From: Bacteroidota bacterium | Lineage (GTDB): Bacteria; Bacteroidota; Bacteroidia; Chitinophagales; Chitinophagaceae | DNA: 45,091 nt | Assembly: GCA_023429825.1 (NCBI GenBank) | Contig: JAEZDC010000011.1 | Location: forward strand, 1 to 45,091 | Reading direction: 5' to 3' | Part shown: one piece after another, positions 7,291 through 15,021 of the stretch | Layout of the letters: each line of letters opens with the position of its first letter | Numbering within the stretch: position 1 is the stretch's first letter | Notes under the pieces: model-generated | Databases searched by the model: none | The model's input: the letters and a program-made list of their open reading frames with translations, nothing else | What the model was told of the DNA's origin: nothing | Made by a program: the position numbers and the translations under genes

Positions 7291-7320
7291 ATAGCCATAA
7301 AGGTACACCCTTATGGCTAT
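7291..7320. repeat. Perfect 10-bp inverted repeat between rpsU and xerC
   Basis: ATAGCCATAA (7291-7300) pairs with TTATGGCTAT (7311-7320) around a 10-nt loop. On the minus strand it lies 24 nt after the rpsU stop and 9 nt before the xerC ATG, followed by TTCTGTTTTAATG. It may attenuate rpsU-to-xerC read-through or hide the xerC start. Confidence 0.6.
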
Positions 7321-7344
7321 GAATTATCTTAGAGAGGCTGAAGC

Positions 7345-7542
7345 TTAGCTTTCTATCTTACCAGATGCAATCTGCTGCTTGTAGATGGCTTTCAACACCT
7401 CTCCACGACGCTTTACAGAAGGTTTGGTAAAGCTTTGACGCTCTCTCAATTGAAGCAATACTTTACTTTTTTCAAACTTCTTCTTGTACTTTTTTAACGC
7501 CTTGTCGATGTTTTCGCAATCTTTTGAATCAATGATTAACAT
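7345..7542 (-). CDS. rpsU: 30S ribosomal protein bS21
   Basis: This 65-aa protein has typical bS21 features: MLIIDSKDCENIDKALKKYKK, then a basic helix with RERQSFTKPSVKRR. The start is fixed by a strong ribosome binding site at 7551-7559. Tyr54 is present in KAIYKQQ. As I recall, this residue in Flavobacterium bS21 helps mask the 3' end of 16S rRNA. It is first in a minus-strand set with xerC and hpf and divergent from ribE. The likely control is autogenous (see the SD feature). Confidence 0.96.
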   Translation of the reverse strand: MLIIDSKDCENIDKALKKYKKKFEKSKVLLQLRERQSFTKPSVKRRGEVLKAIYKQQIASGKIES

Positions 7543-7550
7543 GGTAATAT

Positions 7551-7559
7551 ACCTCCTTT
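7551..7559 (-). promoter_or_regulatory. Perfect Shine-Dalgarno sequence of rpsU
   Basis: On the minus strand this reads AAAGGAGGT, with 8 nt between its final T and the ATG. It should pair over nine bases with the Bacteroidota 16S 3' end. Other starts I checked here (tuf, hpf, cmk, lolA, gdh, hscA) have no such sequence. Confidence 0.9.
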
Positions 7560-7577
7560 GGTACTTTTTTAAGAGTG

Positions 7578-7608
7578 CAAATATATGGCTATGGGTTAAA
7601 TTTCCAAA
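7578..7608 (-). promoter_or_regulatory. Bacteroidota-type promoter of rpsU
   Basis: On the minus strand TTTG (7608-7605), 19 nt, then TATATTTG (7585-7578). Predicted transcription starts near 7572, giving a leader of about 30 nt that contains the Shine-Dalgarno sequence. Confidence 0.65.
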
Positions 7609-7690
7609 TACCAAATTCTAAAATCCTTGCAAAAGCTCTCCAGGGGCCACTCTGTTATGCGGTTACTTGTCGCCTAAAGATTGGAACGAC

Positions 7691-7714
7691 GAAGTGATTG
7701 CGACGCAACGAAGA
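7691..7714 (+). promoter_or_regulatory. Leader element copy C (degenerate 5' half), upstream of ribE
   Basis: The core TGCGACGCAAC and the following GAAGAT are conserved, but the GTACAAGAG half is replaced by GAAGTGAT. It is in sense orientation, 50 nt before the ribE ATG. Confidence 0.5.
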
Positions 7715-7764
7715 TGCTATGAAACTCAGCAGCTGGTATTGAAATAATTGTTCTCTTTGCTGGT

Positions 7765-8391
7765 ATGTTTACAGGAATTATCGAATGTGTTGGCACTGTT
7801 ACCGAAATAAGGGAAAGCGGCAGTAATAAAAGCTTTTGGATCAGTACTGCTATTTCTGATACTCTTAAACCGGATCAAAGTATCAGCCACAGTGGTGTAT
7901 GCCTGACGGTTGAAGAGGTTAATAGTTGCCAACATAGAGTAACGGCGATAGATGAGACCTTACAGAAAACAAACCTGGGGTTATTGCGAGTGGGTGATGA
8001 AATGAACATTGAACGCTGCATGCAAATGAATGGCAGAATGGATGGTCACATTGTACAGGGACATGTAGATGCGACAGCTATATGCACTAAGTTGGTTGAA
8101 AAACCCGGCAGTCGGGAATATGCTTTTGAATTTGATGAAAAATTTGCAGGACTGGTAATTGAAAAAGGATCGATCTCATTAAATGGAATAAGCCTGACTG
8201 TATTTAACGTTACTAAGAATAACTTTACCGTTGCGATAATTCCTTACACTTTTGAACACACAAATATTAAACGAGTGGAGGTTGGAAGCACAGTAAATGT
8301 TGAATTTGACATATTGGGAAAATATGTTCAAAGAATGCTTGAGCTCAGAACTCTAGATCAGGATCAGTCTCAAAGCTCATTTTTGAAGTAG
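7765..8391 (+). CDS. ribE: Riboflavin synthase
   Basis: This 208-aa protein converts two 6,7-dimethyl-8-ribityllumazine into riboflavin. It has the classical start MFTGIIECVGTV and two lumazine-binding repeats. The first carries SGVCLTV near residue 48. The second carries GHIVQGHVDA near residue 95 and LNGISLTVFNV near residue 139. The last 47 nt overlap the 3' end of the convergent glycosyltransferase gene. No FMN riboswitch is visible upstream; a leader element copy is there instead. It is monocistronic as far as can be seen. Confidence 0.96.
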   Translation: MFTGIIECVGTVTEIRESGSNKSFWISTAISDTLKPDQSISHSGVCLTVEEVNSCQHRVTAIDETLQKTNLGLLRVGDEMNIERCMQMNGRMDGHIVQGHVDATAICTKLVEKPGSREYAFEFDEKFAGLVIEKGSISLNGISLTVFNVTKNNFTVAIIPYTFEHTNIKRVEVGSTVNVEFDILGKYVQRMLELRTLDQDQSQSSFLK

Positions 8392-9718
8392 AAGGGTTGA
8401 TCTGCTGAACATCTATTAAAGGATAAGACTCAAAATTTATTGGTGATCTTGAAATTACCTGCACGGAATCTACAGTACCTGGTTTTTTGAATAATAACAA
8501 CGCTTCATTAAATCCATTTCTAAAGATCAACGCTCCCCTGTTTTGCTGGGGAAGGTTTTCGATCTGTAAAAGTTTAAGCTCTTGCTGATCGTTAATTGCA
8601 TCGATCGTTAACCTGCTGCTGATAGATGCTATTTCATAATTGTGTCTATGCTCGTACAACATAGCAATGTGTAAACCGAAGAAAGCGACGCCGAGGATGT
8701 TTTTCCATATCGGTTCTTTTGCAGAGAACAGAGAGTTTGCCACCCAGATGCAGAAGAATATGGAAGGAAGGTAAAGGTAGCGTTCACCCAAAGTTCCACT
8801 TATGTCTATATCAAGAGATATGTAAGGAAGATAGCTAATGAGCCAGAGCCCCAAAAGCAGTGTATGAAATAACCTGTTTCTATTTTTACTGGCGAAAAGA
8901 TTTACCAAACTCAATAAAGCAACTAAAGCAATGACTACAATCAGCACAATAGATCTCGCATTCACAGCGAATGTCCTGCCTATCAGTTTTATATAATTTG
9001 TAAGAAGTCCAGGTATATCAAACTGAATAAAACCGTTTACAAAAGTTTTGTCAAATTGATCAGCCAGGAAATACCTAGTGATAAAATAGATTGTAAAAAT
9101 TAAAAGACTTAATAAAACTAATTTTATTTCCTTCCGCCAGACTGAAGTATTACTTTTTACATCAGCCCAGGATATCAGGAAAAAAACAATTGGTAGTATC
9201 CAGACAGATTCATAAGTGAACAACCCAACGAAGAAAAAGAACTGGGATAATGAAAACAGTTTAGAATTCTCTCTTCGTAAATACAATGTAGCACTTAACA
9301 GGAAAAAGATCGTAGCGAGAGTCGAAGGCCGTGCATTTATCCAATATAGACTTTCACTATGATATGCAAATACAAAAAACAAAGCTGAAGAAAGCAATGC
9401 AACATGATTTCTCTCATCCAGGCCTGTGTATTTATGCAACAATAGCTTGGTGAACCGATACATTAGAATCGTTGCGATAATATGAAGCAATGCATTTGTA
9501 ATATGATACCCTATAGGATCCTTCTTCCAGATAAAATAATCAAGTTGAAGTGTAATATCCGAAATGAACCTTACTGCATTATACTTATGATCAGTGCCTA
9601 CACTATAAAGAAGCGAGAAATCTTTATCCAGGAAGAAAAGATCACCAGGCCATAAAAGAACGAACCCGGTAACAAATGCTGCTAAAGAAATGAGACCCGG
9701 AAGTGAAAGCCTGTTCAT
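8345..9718 (-). CDS. GT-C-type membrane glycosyltransferase-like protein, third paralog (altered DD motif)
   Basis: This is a 457-aa polytopic membrane protein with about ten hydrophobic segments. It is paralogous to the next two genes. Shared marks are the first-loop LFFL-x-x-DF segment, the IGYHITNALLH helix start, the GERYLYLPSIFF motif, and a C-terminal soluble tail with IENLPQQNRGALIFRNGF. The fold and the RYLYLPS motif resemble TMTC/PMT-like GT-C transferases, which use lipid-linked sugars. In the loop where the two paralogs have Asp-Asp, this one has DKD (Asp31-Lys32-Asp33), so catalysis may be altered. It ends the hscA transcription unit, 50 nt after the second paralog. Substrate unknown. 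Confidence 0.75.
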   Translation of the reverse strand: MNRLSLPGLISLAAFVTGFVLLWPGDLFFLDKDFSLLYSVGTDHKYNAVRFISDITLQLDYFIWKKDPIGYHITNALLHIIATILMYRFTKLLLHKYTGLDERNHVALLSSALFFVFAYHSESLYWINARPSTLATIFFLLSATLYLRRENSKLFSLSQFFFFVGLFTYESVWILPIVFFLISWADVKSNTSVWRKEIKLVLLSLLIFTIYFITRYFLADQFDKTFVNGFIQFDIPGLLTNYIKLIGRTFAVNARSIVLIVVIALVALLSLVNLFASKNRNRLFHTLLLGLWLISYLPYISLDIDISGTLGERYLYLPSIFFCIWVANSLFSAKEPIWKNILGVAFFGLHIAMLYEHRHNYEIASISSRLTIDAINDQQELKLLQIENLPQQNRGALIFRNGFNEALLLFKKPGTVDSVQVISRSPINFESYPLIDVQQINPSTSKMSFETDPDLEF

Positions 9719-9768
9719 GATGAGAGTAAAGTACGCAATAGTTTAAAATCCTTCCAAGAAATTTACTT

Positions 9769-11112
9769 TTATGGTTCTTCAATAAACTCGTCGTAGTAAT
9801 AGTTCACCTTGATCTTAGTAGTATCAATTGTTGGATCCAGCCATTTAATGCCGGTGTTAAACCCAAGTCTGAAAACCGGCAGCCGGCGAATAGTCACGTG
9901 AAGGGTGTCTATAGTTATTGCTTTCCCGGACTTTTGAAAATGCTGAATCACATTCTGATTTGCTTGCTTGGCATATACCGATGCCCTCCTGTAGTCGCTG
10001 GAAGCGGCAAACTTTCCCGCCATCCAATAGGCGCAAAGCAATGTGATAAATGAAAAACAGATCCTCTTAGACCAGTAGTTATTTGATAACACAAGACTCA
10101 ACATCATAACAAAGAAGATGGAGGGAATATATAAATATCTGCCAGACTCATAAGATCGAATCGTTACACCTAGTGAAACTATGGGAACGATCATTAAAAA
10201 AATACACCCAAGCAAAAGCCATAGAGATGCAGATCTGTGTTTCATTGATCTATAAAAAATAAAAATCACTAGTGGCAGGGAAATAGCCATACCTACCAGG
10301 AAATATTTGGGGTTGAGTGTTGGGTTGAGCCATAAACGACCTATCACTCTCGCAAAATTTTCCGCGATCGTACTTAGTTGAAATGAAATGAAATTTCCTC
10401 CTTCGTAACTTCCGACTATTTCTTTTGTTATCAATCTTCGGCAGATTATGTAAATGATTGCAACAACAAATAATAAAGAAACCAATGATCTCTCTTTTCG
10501 CTTTAATACTGGTTTTTTTTCAAAGAAGGTTACTAATAAAAGCATTAAAGGAAGCAATACACTTTGCTCGTATGTGAAAAGCGTTAATAAGAAAAGAATA
10601 AAAGCGGCTGAAATTCTTGAAGTAGTCAATTTCTTAGAAAAGAAAATTATCAATACCCCCATAAAAAAAACTGAAGATAAAACGGGGGTTCTACCCAGTA
10701 TCCATGCATATCCCTCGGCATGTTGTGGGTAGATAAGGAATAAAGCTACACTCAGAAATGCTGTTTGTCGTGCCGCACTCCTATTAATATTGAGCCATTT
10801 GGTTTGAATAATAAATAAGAGGCGAAAAAGCTGGTAACAGATCATTAAATGCAGAAGCATTGCTGTAATATGAAACCCGACAGAACTTTTTCCCCAGATC
10901 AACAAGTCAAACTTCACAAGCAGCTCATGTACAGGTCTAACTGAGTTCCTCTGTAAAAAGGTGTTTTGATCGGTTAAAGGAATATGGATAAAATCATCAT
11001 TCAGAAAATACAAATTTCCAGGCCAGAACAACCATGCATTCATCACCACGAGCAATAAAATTATTATTCGCCAGGCTGATTCGCTGATCCAATATGTTGA
11101 ACGCTGATCCAC
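9769..11112 (-). CDS. GT-C-type membrane glycosyltransferase-like protein, second paralog
   Basis: This 447-aa polytopic membrane protein starts at a GTG directly abutting the TAA of the upstream paralog. It has the putative catalytic Asp39-Asp40 in YFLNDDF, then RNSVRPVHELL and VGFHITAMLLH, the motif GRYLYIPSIFF, and a short C-terminal tail with IRRLPVFRLGFNTGIKWL. This ordering (acidic loop, RP segment, G-[FY]-H-x-T helix, RYLYxPS) is as in TMTC-like GT-C enzymes. The direct junction suggests translational coupling with the gene before it. Acceptor and donor sugar are unknown; protein O-glycosylation or surface glycan building are both possible. Confidence 0.78.
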   Translation of the reverse strand: MDQRSTYWISESAWRIIILLLVVMNAWLFWPGNLYFLNDDFIHIPLTDQNTFLQRNSVRPVHELLVKFDLLIWGKSSVGFHITAMLLHLMICYQLFRLLFIIQTKWLNINRSAARQTAFLSVALFLIYPQHAEGYAWILGRTPVLSSVFFMGVLIIFFSKKLTTSRISAAFILFLLTLFTYEQSVLLPLMLLLVTFFEKKPVLKRKERSLVSLLFVVAIIYIICRRLITKEIVGSYEGGNFISFQLSTIAENFARVIGRLWLNPTLNPKYFLVGMAISLPLVIFIFYRSMKHRSASLWLLLGCIFLMIVPIVSLGVTIRSYESGRYLYIPSIFFVMMLSLVLSNNYWSKRICFSFITLLCAYWMAGKFAASSDYRRASVYAKQANQNVIQHFQKSGKAITIDTLHVTIRRLPVFRLGFNTGIKWLDPTIDTTKIKVNYYYDEFIEEP

Positions 11113-12609
11113 TTATTTAATTATTATGAGGCTTGTATCTGTATAGCGAAGCCATGCATCTGTTTGCGGGTGAAAATACAAACCAACAGTGTCTTTTGAC
11201 ATATAAGTTTTTTTGAATGAGGGATCTTTAACCAGTATTTGCCTGAGCAAAAAAGGTATAGTTGACTCTTGATAATTTACAATGAAGTTTTTGTGATGGT
11301 GCTTTCGTATTTTCAGATCGCTGTCATCGATCGAAACTACAATGATGTTCCGATTGCTTGCAGGTAGAAGCCACTTAACCCCTTCTTCTAATCCAAGCCG
11401 AAATATTACCGCGCCCTTATTGTACTGCGGAAGATTCTCGATGTATATGTTTCTCTTATTACTGAGCTTGTTTATTTCTGTTAGAGTTGTCTTTACTACT
11501 GTCCCTGCTTTTGTGTAATACTTCCGGGATTGACCCAGGTAATAAAGACTAAATAAGTACAGGACAAAAAAAGAAACAAAAAACCAACCATCTTTTAATA
11601 TCAATTTCAGAAGATATATGAGAAGAATTGCAATAAAAACCGATGGCAGATACAGGTACCTCTCTCCTTCTGTTCCGTGTGTATCTATCCCCAAAGAAAG
11701 ATAGGGCAGGTATGATAGTAACAAGGTAGCAATCAAAACCAAAAATAATGTCCCCAGCTTTCTCTTTTTAACTAGAGATATGATGCTTCCTAGTAAAACG
11801 AAAAGAATGATTGTAAAAGCTCCCAGCAAATAATATTCATTTACAAAAGGTGGAAGAAAGCTTCTTGCGATCAATCGACATCCGTTCATCAACAAGCCTG
11901 GAATATCAAACCTCAGGAACGCACTTGTGTCATACTGATGAAAAATCTGGCCAGTTGTTTTAAATCTTAAAAAGAGATGCACAATAAACAGAAGCCAAAT
12001 AGCTGAGACTAAAAAATAGCTTCTTTGCAATGATGATTTTCTTTTCTCTATAATAGCTATCAAGGTTATTATAATGGGAAATATCCAGGAAGATTCATAG
12101 GAAAGAAGCGCTAATTCAAAGCAAAGCAGTATAGCTAATCCGGATAGCAAACTGTGCCTGTTTCTGAAATAAAGAATAAAGGCTAAAAGGAAAAATAGAG
12201 CACCTAAACTCGCCGATCTTCCAATGATCCAGAAAATGGATTCACTATGAAATGGATAAATAAAAAACAGTACCGAGGATAATAACGGCAACTGGTTTGA
12301 TGGTGATTGTTCATAACGAATAACAAACTGCCTCGCAAGAAAAAAGACAAGTAGCGAGTTAATGAAATGGAGTAGAAGATTCGTGCGATGATACCCTAAT
12401 GGAGATTTTCCACTCCATATCCCATCTAAATACAAAGAGAAATTTCCAACTGGGCGCAGAGAATTCCTTTGAAGTAAAAAACTATCCGTGCTTTCAGGAA
12501 TATGCAAGAAATCATCAGCGAGAAAAAACAGGTCGGTTGGTCTATATAGATACAATCCTGCAACTATTGCAATACCACATATAATATAAACAAGCAGGGG
12601 TAACTTCAT
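11113..12609 (-). CDS. GT-C-type membrane glycosyltransferase-like protein, first paralog
   Basis: This is the longest of the three paralogs (498 aa, about ten to eleven hydrophobic segments). The putative catalytic pair is Asp32-Asp33 in FLADDF, followed by RNSLRPVGNFS, LGYHRTNLLLH and EGERYLYLPSVF. The soluble C-terminal tail of about 120 residues begins near IENLPQYNKGAVIFRLG. It follows hscA by 23 nt and is followed without a gap by the second paralog, so it is clearly part of one transcription unit. Family assignment is from motif order only; no experimentally characterised close relative is known to me. Confidence 0.78.
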   Translation of the reverse strand: MKLPLLVYIICGIAIVAGLYLYRPTDLFFLADDFLHIPESTDSFLLQRNSLRPVGNFSLYLDGIWSGKSPLGYHRTNLLLHFINSLLVFFLARQFVIRYEQSPSNQLPLLSSVLFFIYPFHSESIFWIIGRSASLGALFFLLAFILYFRNRHSLLSGLAILLCFELALLSYESSWIFPIIITLIAIIEKRKSSLQRSYFLVSAIWLLFIVHLFLRFKTTGQIFHQYDTSAFLRFDIPGLLMNGCRLIARSFLPPFVNEYYLLGAFTIILFVLLGSIISLVKKRKLGTLFLVLIATLLLSYLPYLSLGIDTHGTEGERYLYLPSVFIAILLIYLLKLILKDGWFFVSFFVLYLFSLYYLGQSRKYYTKAGTVVKTTLTEINKLSNKRNIYIENLPQYNKGAVIFRLGLEEGVKWLLPASNRNIIVVSIDDSDLKIRKHHHKNFIVNYQESTIPFLLRQILVKDPSFKKTYMSKDTVGLYFHPQTDAWLRYTDTSLIIIK

Positions 12610-12632
12610 CCTGTTGTTAAAGTAACGAACAG

Positions 12633-14498
12633 TTATAAGTTATCCAAAGTTTTTCCCTGCAGCGCCTGTGACACCGCAGCATCCATCGCTCTCTCAGCAA
12701 ACGGACGGGTTACTTCATTCAACTCTTCAATTTTTGAATGAATGAGATCTTTGTCTTCCATAGTAAGGGCCATCTGCAAATTCTGCATTGCTAAGGCCGT
12801 ATTCTTTAACTCTTGTGCAGATAATAACGATGTGTTTTTAGTAATAAACTTCTCTGTTACCTGGAGGATCTGCTCTCCTTCCGTTCTTGCCTCAACAAGC
12901 GCACGGGTAGCTATATCATCTTTTGCATGTGTGATACTCTCCAGCAACATTTTCTCAACATCCGCATCCGTGATACCATACTGAGGTTTCACTTCAATCT
13001 CCTGTTCAGCACCGCTTCTCAGTTCTTTTGCTTTTACAATCAATATTCCATCTGCGTTGATCAGGAAGCTCACTTCAACTTTGGGTAAGCCAGCAGGCAT
13101 AGCAGGAATACCGGTCAAATTAAATTCAGCCAGTTTACGATTGTCTTTTACAAGATCACGCTCACCCTGGAAAACTGAAACCCGCATTCCGCTTTGTCCA
13201 TCCTTTTGCGTAGTGTATTGTCGACCAACTTTAGTCGGGATCTTCGAATTCCTTGGTATCAGTACATCCATCAGCCCACCCATCGTTTCTATTCCCAGGC
13301 TTAAGGGAGTAATGTCGAGTAATAAAAACTCTTTATTATTACCTGCAAGAATATCCGCCTGCACCGCGGCGCCAAGTGCCACTACTTCATCAGGATCAAC
13401 CTCGTCATGTACGCTTCTATTGAAGAAACTACCGACAGCATTTTTCACTGCAGGTACTCTTGTACTTCCTCCCACCATTACAATCTCTTGTATATCTTCA
13501 ACAGATAAGCCGGCGTCTTTCAACGCATTTTTACATGAGGTAATGGTCCTTTCAACTAAAGGCTGAATCAATGCTTCAAATTTTTCCCTGCTGATCTCCA
13601 GTTGCTCACCATTCCATTCTTCTTTATATAGATCGTTATTGCTTAAGTGCTTTTTAGCAGCCTCTGCTTTCAAACGTAAAGCCTGTGCTAATTGTTTGTT
13701 AGATAACAACTCATCTTGTGTCAATCCATATTCCTGCATCCAATGCTCTGCAATCAGCCTGTCAAAATCATCACCACCCAAATATGTATCTCCGTTTGTT
13801 GAAAGCACTTCAAAAATTCCATTCGTGATCTTAAGAATAGATACATCAAAAGTTCCTCCTCCTAAATCATACACGACAATCGTTTTCTCTCCCTCTTTTT
13901 CTAAACCCAATCCATAAGCAAGACTTGCAGCTGTGGGCTCATTCACAATGCGTAACACATCCAACCCTGCCAGTTTACCGGCATCTCTTGTTGCCTGGCG
14001 CTGTGCATCATTGAAGTATGCGGGAACGGTTATCACCGCTTTCGTTACAGGAGTTTTTAAAATATGCTCCGCCCGTTGTTTCAGTTCTTTCAGAATAAAA
14101 GAAGACAGTTCGATTGGTGAATAGAACTTATCCCCTACCTGCACTTTTACCAGGCTTTCTGTATCATCATCTATCACTTTATAAGAAAAAAATGAAGCGT
14201 TATTCTTGACATCATTATAACTCTTACCCATCAATCGCTTGGCAGAAAAAATTGTATTCGCAGGATCTGTTTCCAGGTATTGTTTCGCAAGTTCTCCAAC
14301 CGTAGCATTTCCAAATGAATCAAAATGCACAACACTGGGAACAAGGCTACTGCTATCATGCTCACGAAGTGCAACAGGTTTTTTTGATTCCGGATGAATG
14401 ATCGCTACCAGGCTATTAGTAGTACCGAGGTCAATACCCACGATCATTTCATCTTGTTGTAAACTTCCGGTTGCTATATTAATGCCGATCTTTGCCAT
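12633..14498 (-). CDS. hscA: Fe-S cluster assembly Hsp70 chaperone HscA
   Basis: This 621-aa Hsp70 is shorter than DnaK. It has the HscA-like N-terminal extension (about 17 residues ending GSLQQDEM) before IVGIDLGTTNS. The ATPase domain shows VYDLGGGTFDVSIL and IVMVGGSTRVPAVK. The substrate domain has the conserved LLLDITPLSLGIET. It lacks the long acidic DnaK C-terminus and ends near GKTLDNL. HscA works with HscB and IscU in Fe-S assembly. No isc genes are in the window; instead it heads a unit with three glycosyltransferases. A leader element copy and a TACATTTG box lie upstream. Confidence 0.87.
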   Translation of the reverse strand: MAKIGINIATGSLQQDEMIVGIDLGTTNSLVAIIHPESKKPVALREHDSSSLVPSVVHFDSFGNATVGELAKQYLETDPANTIFSAKRLMGKSYNDVKNNASFFSYKVIDDDTESLVKVQVGDKFYSPIELSSFILKELKQRAEHILKTPVTKAVITVPAYFNDAQRQATRDAGKLAGLDVLRIVNEPTAASLAYGLGLEKEGEKTIVVYDLGGGTFDVSILKITNGIFEVLSTNGDTYLGGDDFDRLIAEHWMQEYGLTQDELLSNKQLAQALRLKAEAAKKHLSNNDLYKEEWNGEQLEISREKFEALIQPLVERTITSCKNALKDAGLSVEDIQEIVMVGGSTRVPAVKNAVGSFFNRSVHDEVDPDEVVALGAAVQADILAGNNKEFLLLDITPLSLGIETMGGLMDVLIPRNSKIPTKVGRQYTTQKDGQSGMRVSVFQGERDLVKDNRKLAEFNLTGIPAMPAGLPKVEVSFLINADGILIVKAKELRSGAEQEIEVKPQYGITDADVEKMLLESITHAKDDIATRALVEARTEGEQILQVTEKFITKNTSLLSAQELKNTALAMQNLQMALTMEDKDLIHSKIEELNEVTRPFAERAMDAAVSQALQGKTLDNL

Positions 14499-14534
14499 AA
14501 TTTTTATTTAGCCAGCTGTTAGAATGCTATCTAT

Positions 14535-14559
14535 CTTCCGTTGCGTCGCACTCTTGTAC
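14535..14559 (-). promoter_or_regulatory. Leader element copy D, upstream of hscA
   Basis: Identical to copy B; on the minus strand it ends 36 nt before the hscA ATG. It begins about 11 nt after the transcription start predicted from the box at 14577-14584, so here it would lie in the 5' untranslated region. Confidence 0.65.
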
Positions 14560-14576
14560 TGAGGTGCAGGGAGGAG

Positions 14577-14604
14577 CAAATGTAGAACAAACTAAAAAGT
14601 GCAG
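14577..14604 (-). promoter_or_regulatory. Candidate hscA promoter
   Basis: TACATTTG (14584-14577 on the minus strand) matches TAnnTTTG. The -33 position 17 nt away reads CTG instead of TTG, so the match is incomplete. Confidence 0.35.
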
Positions 14605-14631
14605 CTTTTGAAATAAGAAAATCTATAAGCC

Positions 14632-15012
14632 TTAGGCCTCAACCACATCTGTTTTACTCAGGTAGTCATGTAATGTTTTCTCAAAAAAAGGATAAAAGAA
14701 GAGGTCGATAAGCGTTATACGAACCAGGCTCCTGATTAAAACCTGAACAATGCCCGGACGCCTTCCATTCGTGTTCACTGCTTTTGAATAACTCAGCCAT
14801 TTACCGGGAGTACGCCCTTTAGAAATACTTTCAAATAAAAAATAATAGATAAATAGAATTCCCCAGAAAAACCAACCGAAATTGTAGTAGGTAAATTTCC
14901 AATGGATCACATTCCACATCCACACTTTGAAAGCTACATAACTAAGCAGGAAGATCAAACCAGTATCCACTAAGCAATTCAGCGCCCTCGTACCAATACC
15001 AACACGAATCAT
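14632..15012 (-). CDS. RDD-family membrane protein
   Basis: This is a 126-aa membrane protein with three hydrophobic segments. The RDD signature is partly visible: Arg8 with an N-x-x-x-D stretch (RALNCLVDTG) in the first helix and Asp near the end of the third helix (RITLIDLFF). The conserved GRTPGKWLSYSKAV loop between helices 2 and 3 is present. Function unknown. It lies 9 nt downstream of porU and is probably the last gene of the cmk-porV-porU unit. Confidence 0.85.
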   Translation of the reverse strand: MIRVGIGTRALNCLVDTGLIFLLSYVAFKVWMWNVIHWKFTYYNFGWFFWGILFIYYFLFESISKGRTPGKWLSYSKAVNTNGRRPGIVQVLIRSLVRITLIDLFFYPFFEKTLHDYLSKTDVVEA

Positions 15013-15021
15013 GCTGCAATA

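Noticed and set aside
7620..7764. FMN riboswitch before riboflavin synthase
   Set aside because: None of the conserved RFN segments (AGGGCAGGG-like, ACCGGCGGT-like) is present; only the leader element copy is seen.
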